Notes: generated from the sequence alone by a model not told the origin. A DNA stretch of 64,000 nucleotides from Dyadobacter crusticola DSM 16708 (GCF_000701505.1 NZ_JNJB01000001.1:496001-560000), one strand, 5' to 3'; shown: positions 10,089-19,591, numbered from the stretch's first letter. Numbers and translations are program-made.

Positions 10089-10096
10089 TAACTTTG
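10089..10096 (+). promoter_or_regulatory. Bacteroidota-type -7 element TAACTTTG directly before the ABC-F start
   Basis: TAACTTTG is a perfect match to the Bacteroidota -7 consensus TAnnTTTG and ends 4 bases before the ATG at 10101. Transcription would begin at or next to the start codon, giving a leaderless or nearly leaderless mRNA. No clear -33 TTG was seen at the ideal distance, so confidence is limited. Confidence 0.45.
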
Positions 10097-10100
10097 TACT

Positions 10101-12044
10101 ATGATCGCAATTACCAACATCAGTTATTTCCTTGGCGACAGAGCACTTTACGACGGTGCGTCGCTACATATAAAGCCGAAACAAAAAATTGGCCTAATTG
10201 GTCTGAACGGAACAGGAAAATCCACACTCCTGCGGATGATCAATGGAGAATTCCAGCCCGATGAGGGACATATTTCTAAGTCAGGCGACTGCACAATCGG
10301 GTTTCTGAACCAGGACCTGCTTTCGTATCAAAGTGACGATTCCATTCTGTCGGTGGCCATGCAGGCATTTGAAAGACAAAATCAGCTGCAAGTGCAGATC
10401 GACAAGATTTTGCACGATATGGAGCACAATTACTCCGATGCGTTGGTAGATAAGCTGGCAAAAGTGCAGGACGAATTTGAGGCACTCGACGGATATTCAG
10501 TACAATCGAAGGCAGAAGCCATTCTTGAAGGCCTTGGCTTTTCGACTGGCGATTTAAACCAACCACTCAGGTTGTTTTCGGGTGGATGGAGAATGCGCGT
10601 AATGCTGGCGAAACTGCTTTTGCAAAAACCATCGCTGCTCATGCTCGATGAGCCTACCAACCACCTTGACTTACCTTCCATTCAATGGGTTGAAAAATAT
10701 GTTCAGTCGTACGAAGGAGCCGTGATTGTCGTTTCCCACGACAGGCAATTTCTTGATAATACAATCGACACGACCATAGAAGTATCAGGTGGAAAGCTGA
10801 TTTACTATGCGGGGAATTACTCTTATTATCTGGAAGAAAAAGAAGAGCGTAATGAAATACAGCGCGGCGCTTATGAAAACCAGCAGGCCAAAATACGGCA
10901 GACAGAGCGTTTTATCGAGCGGTTTAAAGCCAAAGCGACCAAATCCCGTCAGGTACAAAGCCGCGTAAAAGCGCTTGACAGAATGGAAGTAGTGGATGCA
11001 GTCGTTGATGAAAACGCGAAAGTCCATTTCCGTTTTCAATTTACTACTCAGCCAGGGAGGCACGTTTTTCAATTGGAAAATGCATCCAAAGCTTACGGAG
11101 AAAAGGTAATCCTCGATAATACGAGCATCAGCATGGAGCGCGGCGACAAAATTGCATTGATCGGAGCAAACGGTCGCGGTAAATCCACGGTACTTCGCGT
11201 TGTTGCCGGAACAGAGCCTATCGAAGGAAAAAGGAGATTGGGGCACAATGTTTCATTTACATTCTACGCGCAGCACCAGCTTGAATCTTTGAATATCGCG
11301 CACAATCTGATTGAAGAACTCAAATACGCCAATCCTACCAAAACAGAAACGGAACTCAGGACTGTATTGGGCTGCTTTCTGTTTACGGGGGACGATGTTT
11401 TTAAGAAAATCAAGGTACTATCCGGGGGAGAGAAATCCCGCGTTGCATTGGCAAAAGTACTGTTGTCACAGGCCAACTTCCTGCTGCTCGATGAGCCTAC
11501 CAACCACTTGGATATGCAGTCAGTTAATATCCTGATCCAGGCTTTGCAGCAATATGAAGGAAGTTACATCGTCGTTTCCCACGACAGGTATTTTGTTGAA
11601 AATATTGCGAACAAAATTTGGTATATCGAAGACCACCAGATCAAGGAATATCCAGGTACTTATCAGGAATATGAAATCTGGGTTGAAGAAAGAGGTTTGC
11701 AGTCTGCTGTGAGTGAAAAAGCAACAGTTAGCAGCGCGCCTCCTCAGAAATCTGAACAACAAGCCACGTCCGCTAAGAATGCTCCAAAAATGCATTCAAG
11801 CGAAGATTCAGCCAAGCTGAAAAAAGCCCAAAAACAGATTGAAGAACTGGAATCAACCATTAACAATCTGGAAACCCGCAAGGCAGAGACAGAGACAAAG
11901 CTGGGAGATCCTGCGATTTACAACGATTCTGTCGCGCTTGCTGAAATGAACCGCTTTTACACAGATATCAAACAAAAGCTGGAAAAAACCACCGAAGATT
12001 GGGAAAACCTGATGATGGAAGTGGAAGAACTGGCTGGGAAATAA
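10101..12044 (+). CDS. ABC-F family ATPase (ribosome-associated, two nucleotide-binding domains)
   Basis: 647 aa, soluble, no membrane segments. NBD1 has Walker A GLNGTGKS (residues 34-41), signature FSGGWRMR (about 158) and Walker B/LLMLDEPTNHLD (about 180-190). NBD2 has Walker A GANGRGKS (about 354), signature LSGGEKSR (about 439) and LLLDEPTNHLD (about 461). The linker between them is charged and helical (residues about 245-300), as expected for the P-site tRNA interaction motif. The C-terminus from about 570 is a predicted coiled coil (KKAQKQIEELESTINNLETRK). ABC-F proteins act on the ribosome in translation or drug resistance; Uup-like is the closest architecture because of the C-terminal coiled coil. 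The start ATG fits the family N-terminus (MIAITNISYFLGDRALYDGA). Confidence 0.93.
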   Translation: MIAITNISYFLGDRALYDGASLHIKPKQKIGLIGLNGTGKSTLLRMINGEFQPDEGHISKSGDCTIGFLNQDLLSYQSDDSILSVAMQAFERQNQLQVQIDKILHDMEHNYSDALVDKLAKVQDEFEALDGYSVQSKAEAILEGLGFSTGDLNQPLRLFSGGWRMRVMLAKLLLQKPSLLMLDEPTNHLDLPSIQWVEKYVQSYEGAVIVVSHDRQFLDNTIDTTIEVSGGKLIYYAGNYSYYLEEKEERNEIQRGAYENQQAKIRQTERFIERFKAKATKSRQVQSRVKALDRMEVVDAVVDENAKVHFRFQFTTQPGRHVFQLENASKAYGEKVILDNTSISMERGDKIALIGANGRGKSTVLRVVAGTEPIEGKRRLGHNVSFTFYAQHQLESLNIAHNLIEELKYANPTKTETELRTVLGCFLFTGDDVFKKIKVLSGGEKSRVALAKVLLSQANFLLLDEPTNHLDMQSVNILIQALQQYEGSYIVVSHDRYFVENIANKIWYIEDHQIKEYPGTYQEYEIWVEERGLQSAVSEKATVSSAPPQKSEQQATSAKNAPKMHSSEDSAKLKKAQKQIEELESTINNLETRKAETETKLGDPAIYNDSVALAEMNRFYTDIKQKLEKTTEDWENLMMEVEELAGK

Positions 12045-12052
12045 AGTTATTA

Positions 12053-12081
12053 AAAAGGAGCTAGAAAATAGCTCCTTTTTT
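12053..12081. terminator. Bidirectional terminator between ABC-F and Uma2 genes
   Basis: Stem AAAGGAGCTA ... TAGCTCCTTT with a 5-base loop and a T-run of six; the left arm has a matching A-run. It lies between convergent genes. Confidence 0.85.
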
Positions 12082-12085
12082 GTAC

Positions 12086-12664
12086 TCAGAATATACCTTC
12101 CGTTTGAGAATAAATGTCGGACATTTTCAATGTGAGACCTGCCTGGCTGATTTCAATACTGCTTTCCAAATCGTAAGCCGCAGACGAAAGGCCCCAAATA
12201 TCACCGCTTCCTTTGCGATGCACTTCTGCGCTAAGCTCAGTGGAATCTATCAGGATATATTCTACCAGCGAGTCGATGCCGCGGTAAAACCGAAACTTCT
12301 TGCCCCTGTCGTAGCTTTCGGTACTTGGAGATAATACTTCGATGATTACAGACGGATTGAGCAAGGTATCTGTGTGACTATCCAAAAATTCTGCCTTGCC
12401 GCATACAATCAGCAAGTCCGGATATGTGTACAATGTACTTTCCGGAATATGCACCCGCATATCACTTGAAAAACTTTGGCAGGATTTGCTTTTGAGGAAA
12501 GACCCTATTTCAATTGACAAATTCTCCTTAATGCGGTTGTGATTCCGTCCGGCTCCGGCCATTGCGAAAATCTCCCCGCGATAGTACTCGCTTTTGTAAT
12601 CCGCGGCTCTTTCTAGTTCGAGATACTCTTCTGCTGAATACATGGTGATAGGTTGTGCTGTCAT
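12086..12664 (-). CDS. Uma2-family (DUF820) putative PD-(D/E)XK endonuclease
   Basis: 192 aa. The pattern SAEEYLELERAADYKSEYYRGEIFAMAG, then NRIKENLSIEIGSFL, TYPDLLIVC and PSVIIEVLSPSTESYDRGKKFRFYR is diagnostic of the Uma2/DUF820 family. Its fold is the PD-(D/E)XK nuclease type: the Asp of YPDLLIV and the Glu of IIEVLS are the likely metal ligands, with Lys in the following GKKF segment. Members are abundant in cyanobacteria and Bacteroidota and their biological role is unknown. The gene stands alone, convergent with ABC-F and divergent from the T9SS plug gene. Confidence 0.9.
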   Translation of the reverse strand: MTAQPITMYSAEEYLELERAADYKSEYYRGEIFAMAGAGRNHNRIKENLSIEIGSFLKSKSCQSFSSDMRVHIPESTLYTYPDLLIVCGKAEFLDSHTDTLLNPSVIIEVLSPSTESYDRGKKFRFYRGIDSLVEYILIDSTELSAEVHRKGSGDIWGLSSAAYDLESSIEISQAGLTLKMSDIYSQTEGIF

Positions 12665-12762
12665 ACGTGTGTAAACAAAAATAGTTAATAATGTTCAAAT
12701 CACTTTTACTAACTATACGTACCTTGACCCAAAAAGTAACGTTACTATTTGAAAGATTTCCA

Positions 12763-14043
12763 ATGCGACTACTGCTTGTAATTTGTCTTACCATTTGTGC
12801 TTTGAAAGCACAGGCGCAGCCGAACGGGCTCCGGCTGGAAGACTATATATATGATGAAAAAATCCGTACTGTTTTACTATACCCTTCGCTCGAAGATCCT
12901 GAAAACCCTACCCGCCTGCTTACTGCTCCGGTGAAGCAGCTCAATGGAGGCGCGCCGTTCGTTCTGGAATTTGACGATCTGTCGGCAGAATTCAATACAT
13001 ATCGGGCCAAGATTATCCATTGCAATGCAGACTGGACAAAGTCGAACCTGAATGATATAGAATTTACCTACGAGTTCAACGAATATCCAGTCAATAGTCC
13101 CGAGCAGGCATTCAGTACCAAAGTACCTTACTTCCATTACCGGCTGGAATTGCCCCGATTGAAGTTATCCGGCAACTACGTGATTTATGTTTATTCAGAT
13201 CGTGACCGCAAGCCGGTGCTGAGCAGGAGGTTTATGCTTTTTGAAAACAGGGTCAATATCAATGCCAGGGCACGGTTCTCACAGGGTATTCAGGAACAAT
13301 TTTCTGATCAGCAGATTGATTTTTCCGTGGATTACAAAGGTTACGAATTGATCGCGCCGCAAACTGACCTGAAAGTGATTATTCGTAAAAATTTCAGGTT
13401 TGATCAAATGAAAAGCGGTTTCAAGCCTACCAGTGTCAGACCTTTTGACCGGCTGCTTGAATACACTTTTTTTGATTTGGAAAATACATTCCCAGGTGGC
13501 AATGAATTCCGTTATTTCGACAGCCGTACTTTATCGGCCAGGGGTTTTGGAATTGGTGAAATGGAGCGTACCGATGAATTTACCAGTCTCCGCCTCTTTC
13601 CGGATAAGCCACGAAGTACAGGCGCTTACATTCAGGTCGATGATTTTAATGGTAACTACATTGTGGACCAAAGGGAATCCGGCCGCGGAAGCGTGGAAGC
13701 TGACTATACACCGGTGTTGTTCACCTTGAAAATAGCGGAAGAGCCTGGCGCTACCTTCTATGTCAATGGCGCATTTAATCTTTGGCAATTAAATGATCGC
13801 AACAAAATGACCTACAATCCAGGCACTCAGGCTTACGAAGCGGAAATCATGCTTAAACAAGGCGTAATCAATTACGATTACACCATGAAAACAGCCAATG
13901 GAAAAGCAGACGAATCTTTTATCGAAGGCAACTACGGCGCTACGGAAAATGATTACGATATCCTGATCTATCACCGTCCACCCGCAGGCAGGGCAGACCT
14001 GCTGGTAGGTTACCGCACAGTTGAATGGAACCGGCGCCGGTAG
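12763..14043 (+). CDS. Type IX secretion system plug protein (DUF5103)
   Basis: 426 aa from the ATG at 12763, which opens directly into a signal peptide (MRLLLVICLTICALKAQAQ). The frame reaches 12691 but that 24-aa leader would bury the signal. Family-type motifs are RTVLLYPSLEDPENPTRLLTAPVKQLNGGAPFVLEFDDL (described in two parts: the VLLYP and PLVLEFDDL-like segments), the NYRAKIIHCNADW-like segment and a C-terminal VRGYRTVEWN-like end. DUF5103 is the Plug that closes the periplasmic mouth of the SprA translocon in the type IX secretion system. It is encoded alone here; other T9SS genes are not in the window. A strong bidirectional terminator follows. Confidence 0.88.
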   Translation: MRLLLVICLTICALKAQAQPNGLRLEDYIYDEKIRTVLLYPSLEDPENPTRLLTAPVKQLNGGAPFVLEFDDLSAEFNTYRAKIIHCNADWTKSNLNDIEFTYEFNEYPVNSPEQAFSTKVPYFHYRLELPRLKLSGNYVIYVYSDRDRKPVLSRRFMLFENRVNINARARFSQGIQEQFSDQQIDFSVDYKGYELIAPQTDLKVIIRKNFRFDQMKSGFKPTSVRPFDRLLEYTFFDLENTFPGGNEFRYFDSRTLSARGFGIGEMERTDEFTSLRLFPDKPRSTGAYIQVDDFNGNYIVDQRESGRGSVEADYTPVLFTLKIAEEPGATFYVNGAFNLWQLNDRNKMTYNPGTQAYEAEIMLKQGVINYDYTMKTANGKADESFIEGNYGATENDYDILIYHRPPAGRADLLVGYRTVEWNRRR

Positions 14044-14048
14044 CTTTA

Positions 14049-14087
14049 AATGAAAAAGAGCAGCCTTGGTGGCTGCTCTTTTTCATT
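14049..14087. terminator. Perfect 17-bp bidirectional terminator
   Basis: The arms 14049-14065 and 14071-14087 are perfectly complementary (core GAGCAGCC/GGCTGCTC) with a 5-base loop and A/T-runs on either side. It separates the plug gene from the convergent ychF. Confidence 0.92.
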
Positions 14088-14102
14088 TGGATTTATAATT
14101 AT

Positions 14103-15203
14103 CTATACATTGAACCTGAAATGCATGATATCTCCGTCGGCAACTACATATTCTTTTCCTTCAACTGCCATTTTACCAACTTCCTTCACGCCAGCCTCTG
14201 TTTTATATTGTTCGTAATCAGCTAATTTGATTACTTCCGCACGGATAAAACCTTTCTCGAAATCCGAGTGGATTACTCCGGCTGCTTGTGGCGCTTTCCA
14301 TCCTTTTACGATTGTCCAGGCGCGTACCTCTTTCACACCAGCTGTAAAATAGGTAATCAGGTTCAACAACTTATAAGAAGCTTTGATAAGCTTGCTCAAT
14401 CCTGACTCTTTTAATCCATATTCACCCAAAAACATTTCATGCTCCTCCGGATCTTCGATTTCTGAAATCTGGGATTCTATTGCGGCACAAAGCACAATTA
14501 CTTCTGCGCCTTCCTTTGCTACGGTCTCTCTAAGCTTCTCGGAATACTCATTTCCGGTCAGCATTGATCCTTCATCCACATTAGCTACATACAAAACAGG
14601 TTTAGCAGTCAAGAGCTGCAAATCGCCAATTACCGCCTCCTTGGTCTCTTCGTCGATTTCAACACTTCTTGCATTGTTGCCCGCTTCGAGCGTAGCCTTG
14701 TATTTCTTCAACCATTCCAGTTCAACTTTCGCTTTCGCGTCACCAGCCCGCGCGCCTTTTTCCGATTTCTGGATCTTCTTTTCAATTGATTCCAAATCTT
14801 TCAATTGAAGCTCCGCGTCGATTATTTCTTTGTCGAAAACAGGATCAACACGTCCTTCCACGTGCACGACATTTTCGTCCTGAAAACATCTTACTACGTG
14901 CACAATCGCATCAACTTCGCGGATATTGGCCAGGAACTTATTACCCAACCCCGCGCCCTGGCTTGCACCTTTTACAAGACCGGCAATGTCCACGAACTCA
15001 ATAATAGTTGGGATCACCTTTTGAGGATTCACAAGGGAAGTAAGTACTTCCAGACGTTCGTCAGGAACTGTAACTACACCAACATTGGGCTCAATGGTAC
15101 AAAATGGATAATTGGCGGCTTCGGCTTTACCCGTAGAAATGGCATTAAAGAGAGTGGATTTACCTACGTTTGGCAACCCGACGATCCCGCATTGAAGACT
15201 CAT
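14103..15203 (-). CDS. ychF: Redox-regulated ATPase YchF (OLA1 family)
   Basis: 366 aa, the usual length. The G1 motif GLPNVGKS is at residues 9-16, the switch segment with VVTVPDERL, then G3 [17 protein letters not shown], followed by a coiled-coil insertion (about 125-170) and the C-terminal TGS-like domain ([15 protein letters not shown] ... [14 protein letters not shown]). YchF is an Obg-related P-loop protein that prefers ATP and binds ribosomes; it is linked to stress and redox responses. Single gene with its own promoter (15286-15317). Confidence 0.97.
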   Translation of the reverse strand: MSLQCGIVGLPNVGKSTLFNAISTGKAEAANYPFCTIEPNVGVVTVPDERLEVLTSLVNPQKVIPTIIEFVDIAGLVKGASQGAGLGNKFLANIREVDAIVHVVRCFQDENVVHVEGRVDPVFDKEIIDAELQLKDLESIEKKIQKSEKGARAGDAKAKVELEWLKKYKATLEAGNNARSVEIDEETKEAVIGDLQLLTAKPVLYVANVDEGSMLTGNEYSEKLRETVAKEGAEVIVLCAAIESQISEIEDPEEHEMFLGEYGLKESGLSKLIKASYKLLNLITYFTAGVKEVRAWTIVKGWKAPQAAGVIHSDFEKGFIRAEVIKLADYEQYKTEAGVKEVGKMAVEGKEYVVADGDIMHFRFNV

Positions 15204-15285
15204 ATTTTAAGAAGTATGCAGTGAATAGCAGGCATTCTTCTTGTTGAAAAGCAAAGAACTCCTGTCTGCTAAATTTAATTTTTTG

Positions 15286-15317
15286 CAAAATTACCATTTA
15301 GCGAGTACAAAAACCAA
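15286..15317 (-). promoter_or_regulatory. Putative ychF promoter (TTG-N21-TAATTTTG)
   Basis: On the minus strand TTG (15317-15315) lies 21 bases before TAATTTTG (15293-15286), matching the Bacteroidota TTG/TAnnTTTG promoter. It predicts a 5' leader of about 78 nt. The -33 element sits in the arm of the terminator of the upstream gene. Confidence 0.5.
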
Positions 15318-15347
15318 AAGCCTTCGCAATTGATTGCAAAGGCTTTT
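15316..15347 (-). terminator. Intrinsic terminator after the DUF3276 gene
   Basis: Stem AAAAGCCTT (15316-15324) with AAGGCTTTT (15339-15347), extended by GCAAT/ATTGC inside the loop. Read on the minus strand it ends in a short T-rich run. Confidence 0.75.
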
Positions 15348-15364
15348 CTATTCATGTAATGTTT

Positions 15365-15685
15365 TTAATCCCACTTAAGATCCGACTCTCCAACCACATC
15401 CACCTCGTCGGCCTTGGTTTCAAACTGAGAGAAGTCAACTTCTGGCATCAACTCTGTTTTCACGTGGTCAACGGCCTCTTTCAAAGCGTCCACGAATTTA
15501 TCAAAGTCCTCTTTGTACAAAAACATCTTGTGCTTTTCGTACGTAAACCCGTCTCCCTGTGGGTGGCGACGGCTTTCAGTGATGGTGAGATAATAATCGT
15601 TAGATCGCGTAGAGCGAACATCGAAGAAGTAAGTCCGTTTTCCCGCCCTAACCCTTTTGGAGTAGATTTGCTCTCTGTCTTCCAC
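15365..15685 (-). CDS. DUF3276 / PUR-alpha-like nucleic-acid-binding protein
   Basis: 106 aa from GTG at 15685, giving VEDREQIYSKRVRAGKRTYFFDVR, the conserved start of the family; the frame runs to a TTG at 15712. The YSKRVRAGKRTYFFDVRSTRSNDYYLTITESRR core is strongly conserved in Bacteroidota DUF3276 proteins, which have a PUR (purine-rich element binding) Whirly-like fold and bind ssDNA/RNA. The C-terminus is acidic. The gene is monocistronic with a terminator. The start is the least certain part of this call. Confidence 0.88.
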   Translation of the reverse strand: MEDREQIYSKRVRAGKRTYFFDVRSTRSNDYYLTITESRRHPQGDGFTYEKHKMFLYKEDFDKFVDALKEAVDHVKTELMPEVDFSQFETKADEVDVVGESDLKWD

Positions 15686-15823
15686 TATGTTTAGTTTTAA
15701 ATAGGTTTTCAAACGCTAAAATAAAACGTTTATTGCTGCGAACAAAAAAAACGCTGACATATTACGGCGCACCCTGTTGAGAACTACACTATTCGACCCT
15801 TCAGTTGTACTTTAGCCATAGTA

Positions 15824-15857
15824 TTTGCTCTTTTCTGATCTTTTTCTATTACTTTTG
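15824..15857 (+). promoter_or_regulatory. Putative rlpA promoter (TTTG-N22-TACTTTTG)
   Basis: TTTG at 15824-15827 and TACTTTTG (perfect TAnnTTTG) at 15850-15857. It would give a leader of about 90 nt before the RlpA ATG at 15952 and could also drive the DUF58 gene. Confidence 0.45.
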
Positions 15858-15951
15858 AAATTCCGGGCTGTCCATTTCCTACGAACAGCCGGGCAACAAG
15901 TATCAAGTAAGGGCGTTTTCCCCTTATTATGTTTCACTTAAATCCTGAGAT

Positions 15952-16404
15952 ATGACTTATCGTCGGATTCTGATTCTCATCTTATTAGCATTCGCTGCCT
16001 CGCCTGAGGTTTTCGCCCAGGTCAAATTAGGCAAAACAGAAACAGGTCACGCTTCCTATTATGCGTCGATGTTTAACGGAAGAAAAACTTCTTTCGGAGA
16101 AGTGCACAAAAGCACTGAATTGTTAGCCGCTCACAGGAGTTACCCGCTGAATACGATGCTGGAAATTACGAATCTTGAAAATGATGAAAAAGTGATCGTC
16201 AGAGTGAACGACAGAGGTCCTTTCTCCCGGAACAGGATCGTTGACCTTAGCAAGGAAGCCGCCAGATTGTTAGGTATTGTTGCAAAAGGAGTAGCAGCTG
16301 TTTCAGTAAGAGTTGTAGGAATGGAGGGAATGGTACTGCTGGAATCCAATGAACATATTGATCCCAAATCCGGCAAAGTAATCGCAATGAGAGGTAAACA
16401 ATAA
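15952..16404 (+). CDS. RlpA-like septal ring/lytic transglycosylase-type DPBB protein
   Basis: 150 aa with signal peptide (to about residue 23, ...FAASPEVFAQ). The double-psi beta-barrel motifs are clear: GHASYYASMFNGRKTSFGE, AAHRSYPLNTMLEITNLEN, VRVNDRGPFSRNRIVDLSKEAARLLG. No C-terminal SPOR domain is present, unlike E. coli RlpA, so only the DPBB domain is kept. RlpA cleaves peptidoglycan glycan strands lacking stem peptides in some species. The DUF58 gene begins 12 bp downstream, so the two are likely co-transcribed. Confidence 0.9.
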   Translation: MTYRRILILILLAFAASPEVFAQVKLGKTETGHASYYASMFNGRKTSFGEVHKSTELLAAHRSYPLNTMLEITNLENDEKVIVRVNDRGPFSRNRIVDLSKEAARLLGIVAKGVAAVSVRVVGMEGMVLLESNEHIDPKSGKVIAMRGKQ

Positions 16405-16416
16405 TGTAAAACTTCA

Positions 16417-17331
16417 ATGAGCAACCGGCAGCTTGATTTAGCCAAAGTCAGAGAATTCGGAAATTTGGAATTCCTTGCTAAACAGCTCGTTGAAGGATTT
16501 ATCACCGGTTTGCATAAGTCGCCTTTCCACGGTTTCTCTGTGGAATTTGCCGAGCATCAGCTCTATAATACCGGCGAATCTACCCGGAATATTGACTGGA
16601 AAGTCTTCGCGAAATCTGACCGGCTTTACGTAAAACGGTACGAAGAAGAAACCAATCTCCGCTGCCATATTTTACTGGATACATCGTCTTCCATGTACTA
16701 TCCGGAGGAGAATTTTGGTAAAATGACGTTCAGTGTTATGGCAGCGGCGAGTTTGACGTATTTGCTTCAACGTCAAAAAGATGCAGTAAGTCTTTGCACA
16801 TTTTCGGAACAAATAGAAGTGCAGACTGCAGTGAAGTCGACGCCTTCACACGTGCACAAGATCATGCTGGAACTTGAAAACCAGCTGACAAGCAGCCGGC
16901 CGCTTCTTAAAACTTCAGTTGCCGAAGTTCTCCACCAGATCGCCGAAAAAATCCATAAACGTTCACTGGTCGTTATTTTCAGTGATATGTTCGACAATCT
17001 GGAAAACGCTGAAAAGATATTCTCCTCGCTACAGCATTTACGCCACAACCTGCATGAAGTATTGCTCTTTCATGTTACAGACCGCAAAACGGAGGAAAAC
17101 TTCCAGTTTGAGAACCGGCCTTACGAATTTGTAGACTTGGAAACCGGCGAGAAGATTAAAGTACAACCTGATCAGGTCAGGGACTCTTACAAAGAGTTTG
17201 TCAGCGATTTTTACCAAAAACTCAAACTCAAATGCGGCCAATACAAAATTGACTTCATTGAGGCTGATATCGCACAAGGTTTTGACCCGATCCTGATGGC
17301 GTACCTGGTGAAACACGCCAAAATGCGATAA
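16417..17331 (+). CDS. DUF58 domain-containing protein (vWA-like)
   Basis: 304 aa. DUF58 hallmark residues: ...GLHKSPFHGFSVEFAEHQLYNTGESTRNIDWKVFAKSDRLYVKRYEEETN (seen as HKSPFHG, Y..GE..R.IDWKVFA, LYVKRYEEE). The vWA MIDAS-like DTSSSM follows at about residues 88-93. Such proteins usually sit beside MoxR ATPases and act in envelope or metal-cofactor assembly; no MoxR gene is adjacent here. No signal peptide, so cytoplasmic. Probably co-transcribed with rlpA. Confidence 0.9.
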   Translation: MSNRQLDLAKVREFGNLEFLAKQLVEGFITGLHKSPFHGFSVEFAEHQLYNTGESTRNIDWKVFAKSDRLYVKRYEEETNLRCHILLDTSSSMYYPEENFGKMTFSVMAAASLTYLLQRQKDAVSLCTFSEQIEVQTAVKSTPSHVHKIMLELENQLTSSRPLLKTSVAEVLHQIAEKIHKRSLVVIFSDMFDNLENAEKIFSSLQHLRHNLHEVLLFHVTDRKTEENFQFENRPYEFVDLETGEKIKVQPDQVRDSYKEFVSDFYQKLKLKCGQYKIDFIEADIAQGFDPILMAYLVKHAKMR

Positions 17332-17340
17332 GTAGTTGCA

Positions 17341-18717
17341 TTAAGCCTCGTTCAGGAATAATGACATAAAAAGCTGATCCAAATGCGCTACCGGGATCAC
17401 CTCAATGTTGCCTCTCTTCAATTCCAGTCCTTTGCTGTTGTATTTGGAAATGTACATTTTTTTAAATCCCAGCTTCTCTGCTTCCGAAATCCTGTTTTCA
17501 ATTCTGTTCACAGCCCTTACTTCTCCTCCCAGTCCGACCTCGGCAGCAAAACACACGGACGGCGGAATGTATTTGTCTTCATAAGAAGAAACGATAGATG
17601 CCACAACAGCGAGGTCAATCGCAGGATCTTCCACCTTTAATCCACCGGCTACGTTCAGGAAAACATCCTGCGTACCGAGACGAAATCCGCCCCGCTTTTC
17701 AAGTACAGCCAATAACATTTGCAGTCTTTTTGCATCATAACCCGTGCTGCTTCGCTGCGGAGTACCATAAGTGGCGACACTCACCAGCGACTGAATTTCG
17801 ATCAGCAAAGGACGATTACCCTCCATCATCGAACCGATCGCGATGCCGCTGACCGGCTCTTCCCGTTGTGAGATCAGGATTTCGGAAGGGTTACTTACCT
17901 GCCGCAAGCCAGTCCCGTGCATTTCGTAAATGCCGAGCTCCGAGGTACTTCCAAAGCGATTCTTGGCAGTTCTCAATATTCGGTAAGTATTGTGCCTGTC
18001 GCCTTCAAACTGCAAAACGGTATCCACCATATGTTCCAGTACCTTGGGTCCGGCCAATGAGCCATCTTTGGTAATATGACCGATCAGAAAAACGGGCACG
18101 CCCATTTCCTTGGCATATTTCATGAATTCAGCAGTACACTCGCGTACCTGCGATACGCTACCAGCTCCCGACTCAATGTAAGTTGATTGCATTGTTTGAA
18201 TGGAGTCGATGATCAGAACCTGTGGCTGAAAGTCTTCAATTTGCCGGAATATGTTTTGGGTGTGCGTTTCGGTCAGTATATAGCATTTGTCACTTTTAGC
18301 GTCCATTCGCTCCGCCCGCATTTTGATCTGCTGATCTGATTCTTCACCGGAAACATAAAGCACCTTTTTATTCGAAAGTGTCAGCGCGATCTGCAGCATT
18401 AATGTAGATTTACCAATCCCCGGCTCTCCACCGATCAGCACCAATGACCCCTGCACGATTCCGCCGCCGAGGACCCTGTTCAGTTCTTCATCAGAGGTTT
18501 TTATGCGCGGCTCATTATGGTACTCTATTTCGGAAATGGCGCGTGGCTTGCTGGCCAGGTTTACTGATTTCCAGGAAACGGCAGTCTTTGGATCCTCCTT
18601 TTCGATCACCTCCTGAACAAATGTGTTCCACTCGCCGCATGATGGACATCTCCCCACCCACTTTGGTGAATTGTACCCGCATTCCTGACAAAAGTAGGCA
18701 GTTTTGGCTTTGGCCAT
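17341..18717 (-). CDS. radA: DNA repair protein RadA (Sms)
   Basis: 458 aa, full length. The N-terminal zinc finger has Cys10, Cys13, Cys24 and Cys27. Walker A GEPGIGKST is at residues 97-105, the RadA-specific KNRFG motif at about 257, and the C-terminal Lon-protease-like domain (GGFRLGTQDVFLNVAGGLKVEDPAIDLAVV) follows. RadA is a hexameric helicase that promotes branch migration in recombination. The 3' end lies 9 bp from the stop of the convergent DUF58 gene with no terminator between them. Confidence 0.97.
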   Translation of the reverse strand: MAKAKTAYFCQECGYNSPKWVGRCPSCGEWNTFVQEVIEKEDPKTAVSWKSVNLASKPRAISEIEYHNEPRIKTSDEELNRVLGGGIVQGSLVLIGGEPGIGKSTLMLQIALTLSNKKVLYVSGEESDQQIKMRAERMDAKSDKCYILTETHTQNIFRQIEDFQPQVLIIDSIQTMQSTYIESGAGSVSQVRECTAEFMKYAKEMGVPVFLIGHITKDGSLAGPKVLEHMVDTVLQFEGDRHNTYRILRTAKNRFGSTSELGIYEMHGTGLRQVSNPSEILISQREEPVSGIAIGSMMEGNRPLLIEIQSLVSVATYGTPQRSSTGYDAKRLQMLLAVLEKRGGFRLGTQDVFLNVAGGLKVEDPAIDLAVVASIVSSYEDKYIPPSVCFAAEVGLGGEVRAVNRIENRISEAEKLGFKKMYISKYNSKGLELKRGNIEVIPVAHLDQLFMSLFLNEA

Positions 18718-18870
18718 AAGTAGAATAATCTAATTTATAAGTGTATAACAACTAAGCTGATAATATCGATCCGAAGCTGGAAATTGGATGTTTTCCCCAC
18801 AAAATCAAAAAGAATGAAGGTAAGGTATAGTTTTTTCCTTTTTGGCGTTATTATCCGTCTTACTTAAAAA

Positions 18871-19587
18871 ATGATATTATCCATGAACATCCTGACAAAA
18901 GTAGCTTGTATTTGTATGTTATGCATTGTTGCGATTGGATCAGCACAAGCTCAGAAAAAAGGTTTTGCATTCGGTATCAAAGGAGGGGTGAATTTGTCGC
19001 GTCTTACGATGGGTGATGTATTTACAACGCGGTATGATGATGCAGGCAACCCATACCTGGGTTATGACGGAAAGGCGGTGAGGGACAACCTTAAACAAAG
19101 TTTTAACACCAAAACAGGTGCAGTCGGCGGTATTTACGCGCGATTCGGACGCACGCTTTTCATTCAGCCCGAAGTTTTAGTATCTACCAAGGGAGGCTCA
19201 TTTGAGATCATTGAAATGGATAAAGAGCAACCGATTTCTAAAACAATCAACATCAAATACAGTAATATCGACGTACCGTTGCTGATTGGTTTAAAAGGCG
19301 GACCGTTCCGGATATTGGCCGGGCCGGTAACTTCTTTCAGGATCGGTGATAACCAGAAGCTTCGTGATGCTTTCAAATACTACACTTCTGATTTAAATAA
19401 CTCATTATCGCAGGCGACTTTCGGATACCAGCTCGGAGGCGGACTTGACCTGGGTAGTTTTAGTCTGGATGTTCGAAAAGAAGGTTCTTTCACAAACGTA
19501 GCCGCTTTTAGAGCCGACGGTCAGGGAGGAGATGTGAAACAAAAGATCAGTTCCTGGCAGGTGACGCTGGGGTTGAAGCTGTTTTAA
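18871..19587 (+). CDS. PorT-family outer-membrane beta-barrel protein
   Basis: 238 aa (an alternative ATG at 18883 gives a cleaner signal peptide MNILTKVACICMLCIVAIGSAQA). The mature N-terminus FGIKGGVNLSRLT, the central GGIYARFGRTLFIQPEVLVSTKGG and the C-terminal strand ending ...WQVTLGLKLF match the outer membrane beta-barrel family seen in PorT. Function not known; it may be a small porin-like or assembly protein. Convergent with the LytTR gene. Confidence 0.85.
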   Translation: MILSMNILTKVACICMLCIVAIGSAQAQKKGFAFGIKGGVNLSRLTMGDVFTTRYDDAGNPYLGYDGKAVRDNLKQSFNTKTGAVGGIYARFGRTLFIQPEVLVSTKGGSFEIIEMDKEQPISKTINIKYSNIDVPLLIGLKGGPFRILAGPVTSFRIGDNQKLRDAFKYYTSDLNNSLSQATFGYQLGGGLDLGSFSLDVRKEGSFTNVAAFRADGQGGDVKQKISSWQVTLGLKLF

Positions 19588-19591
19588 TTTT

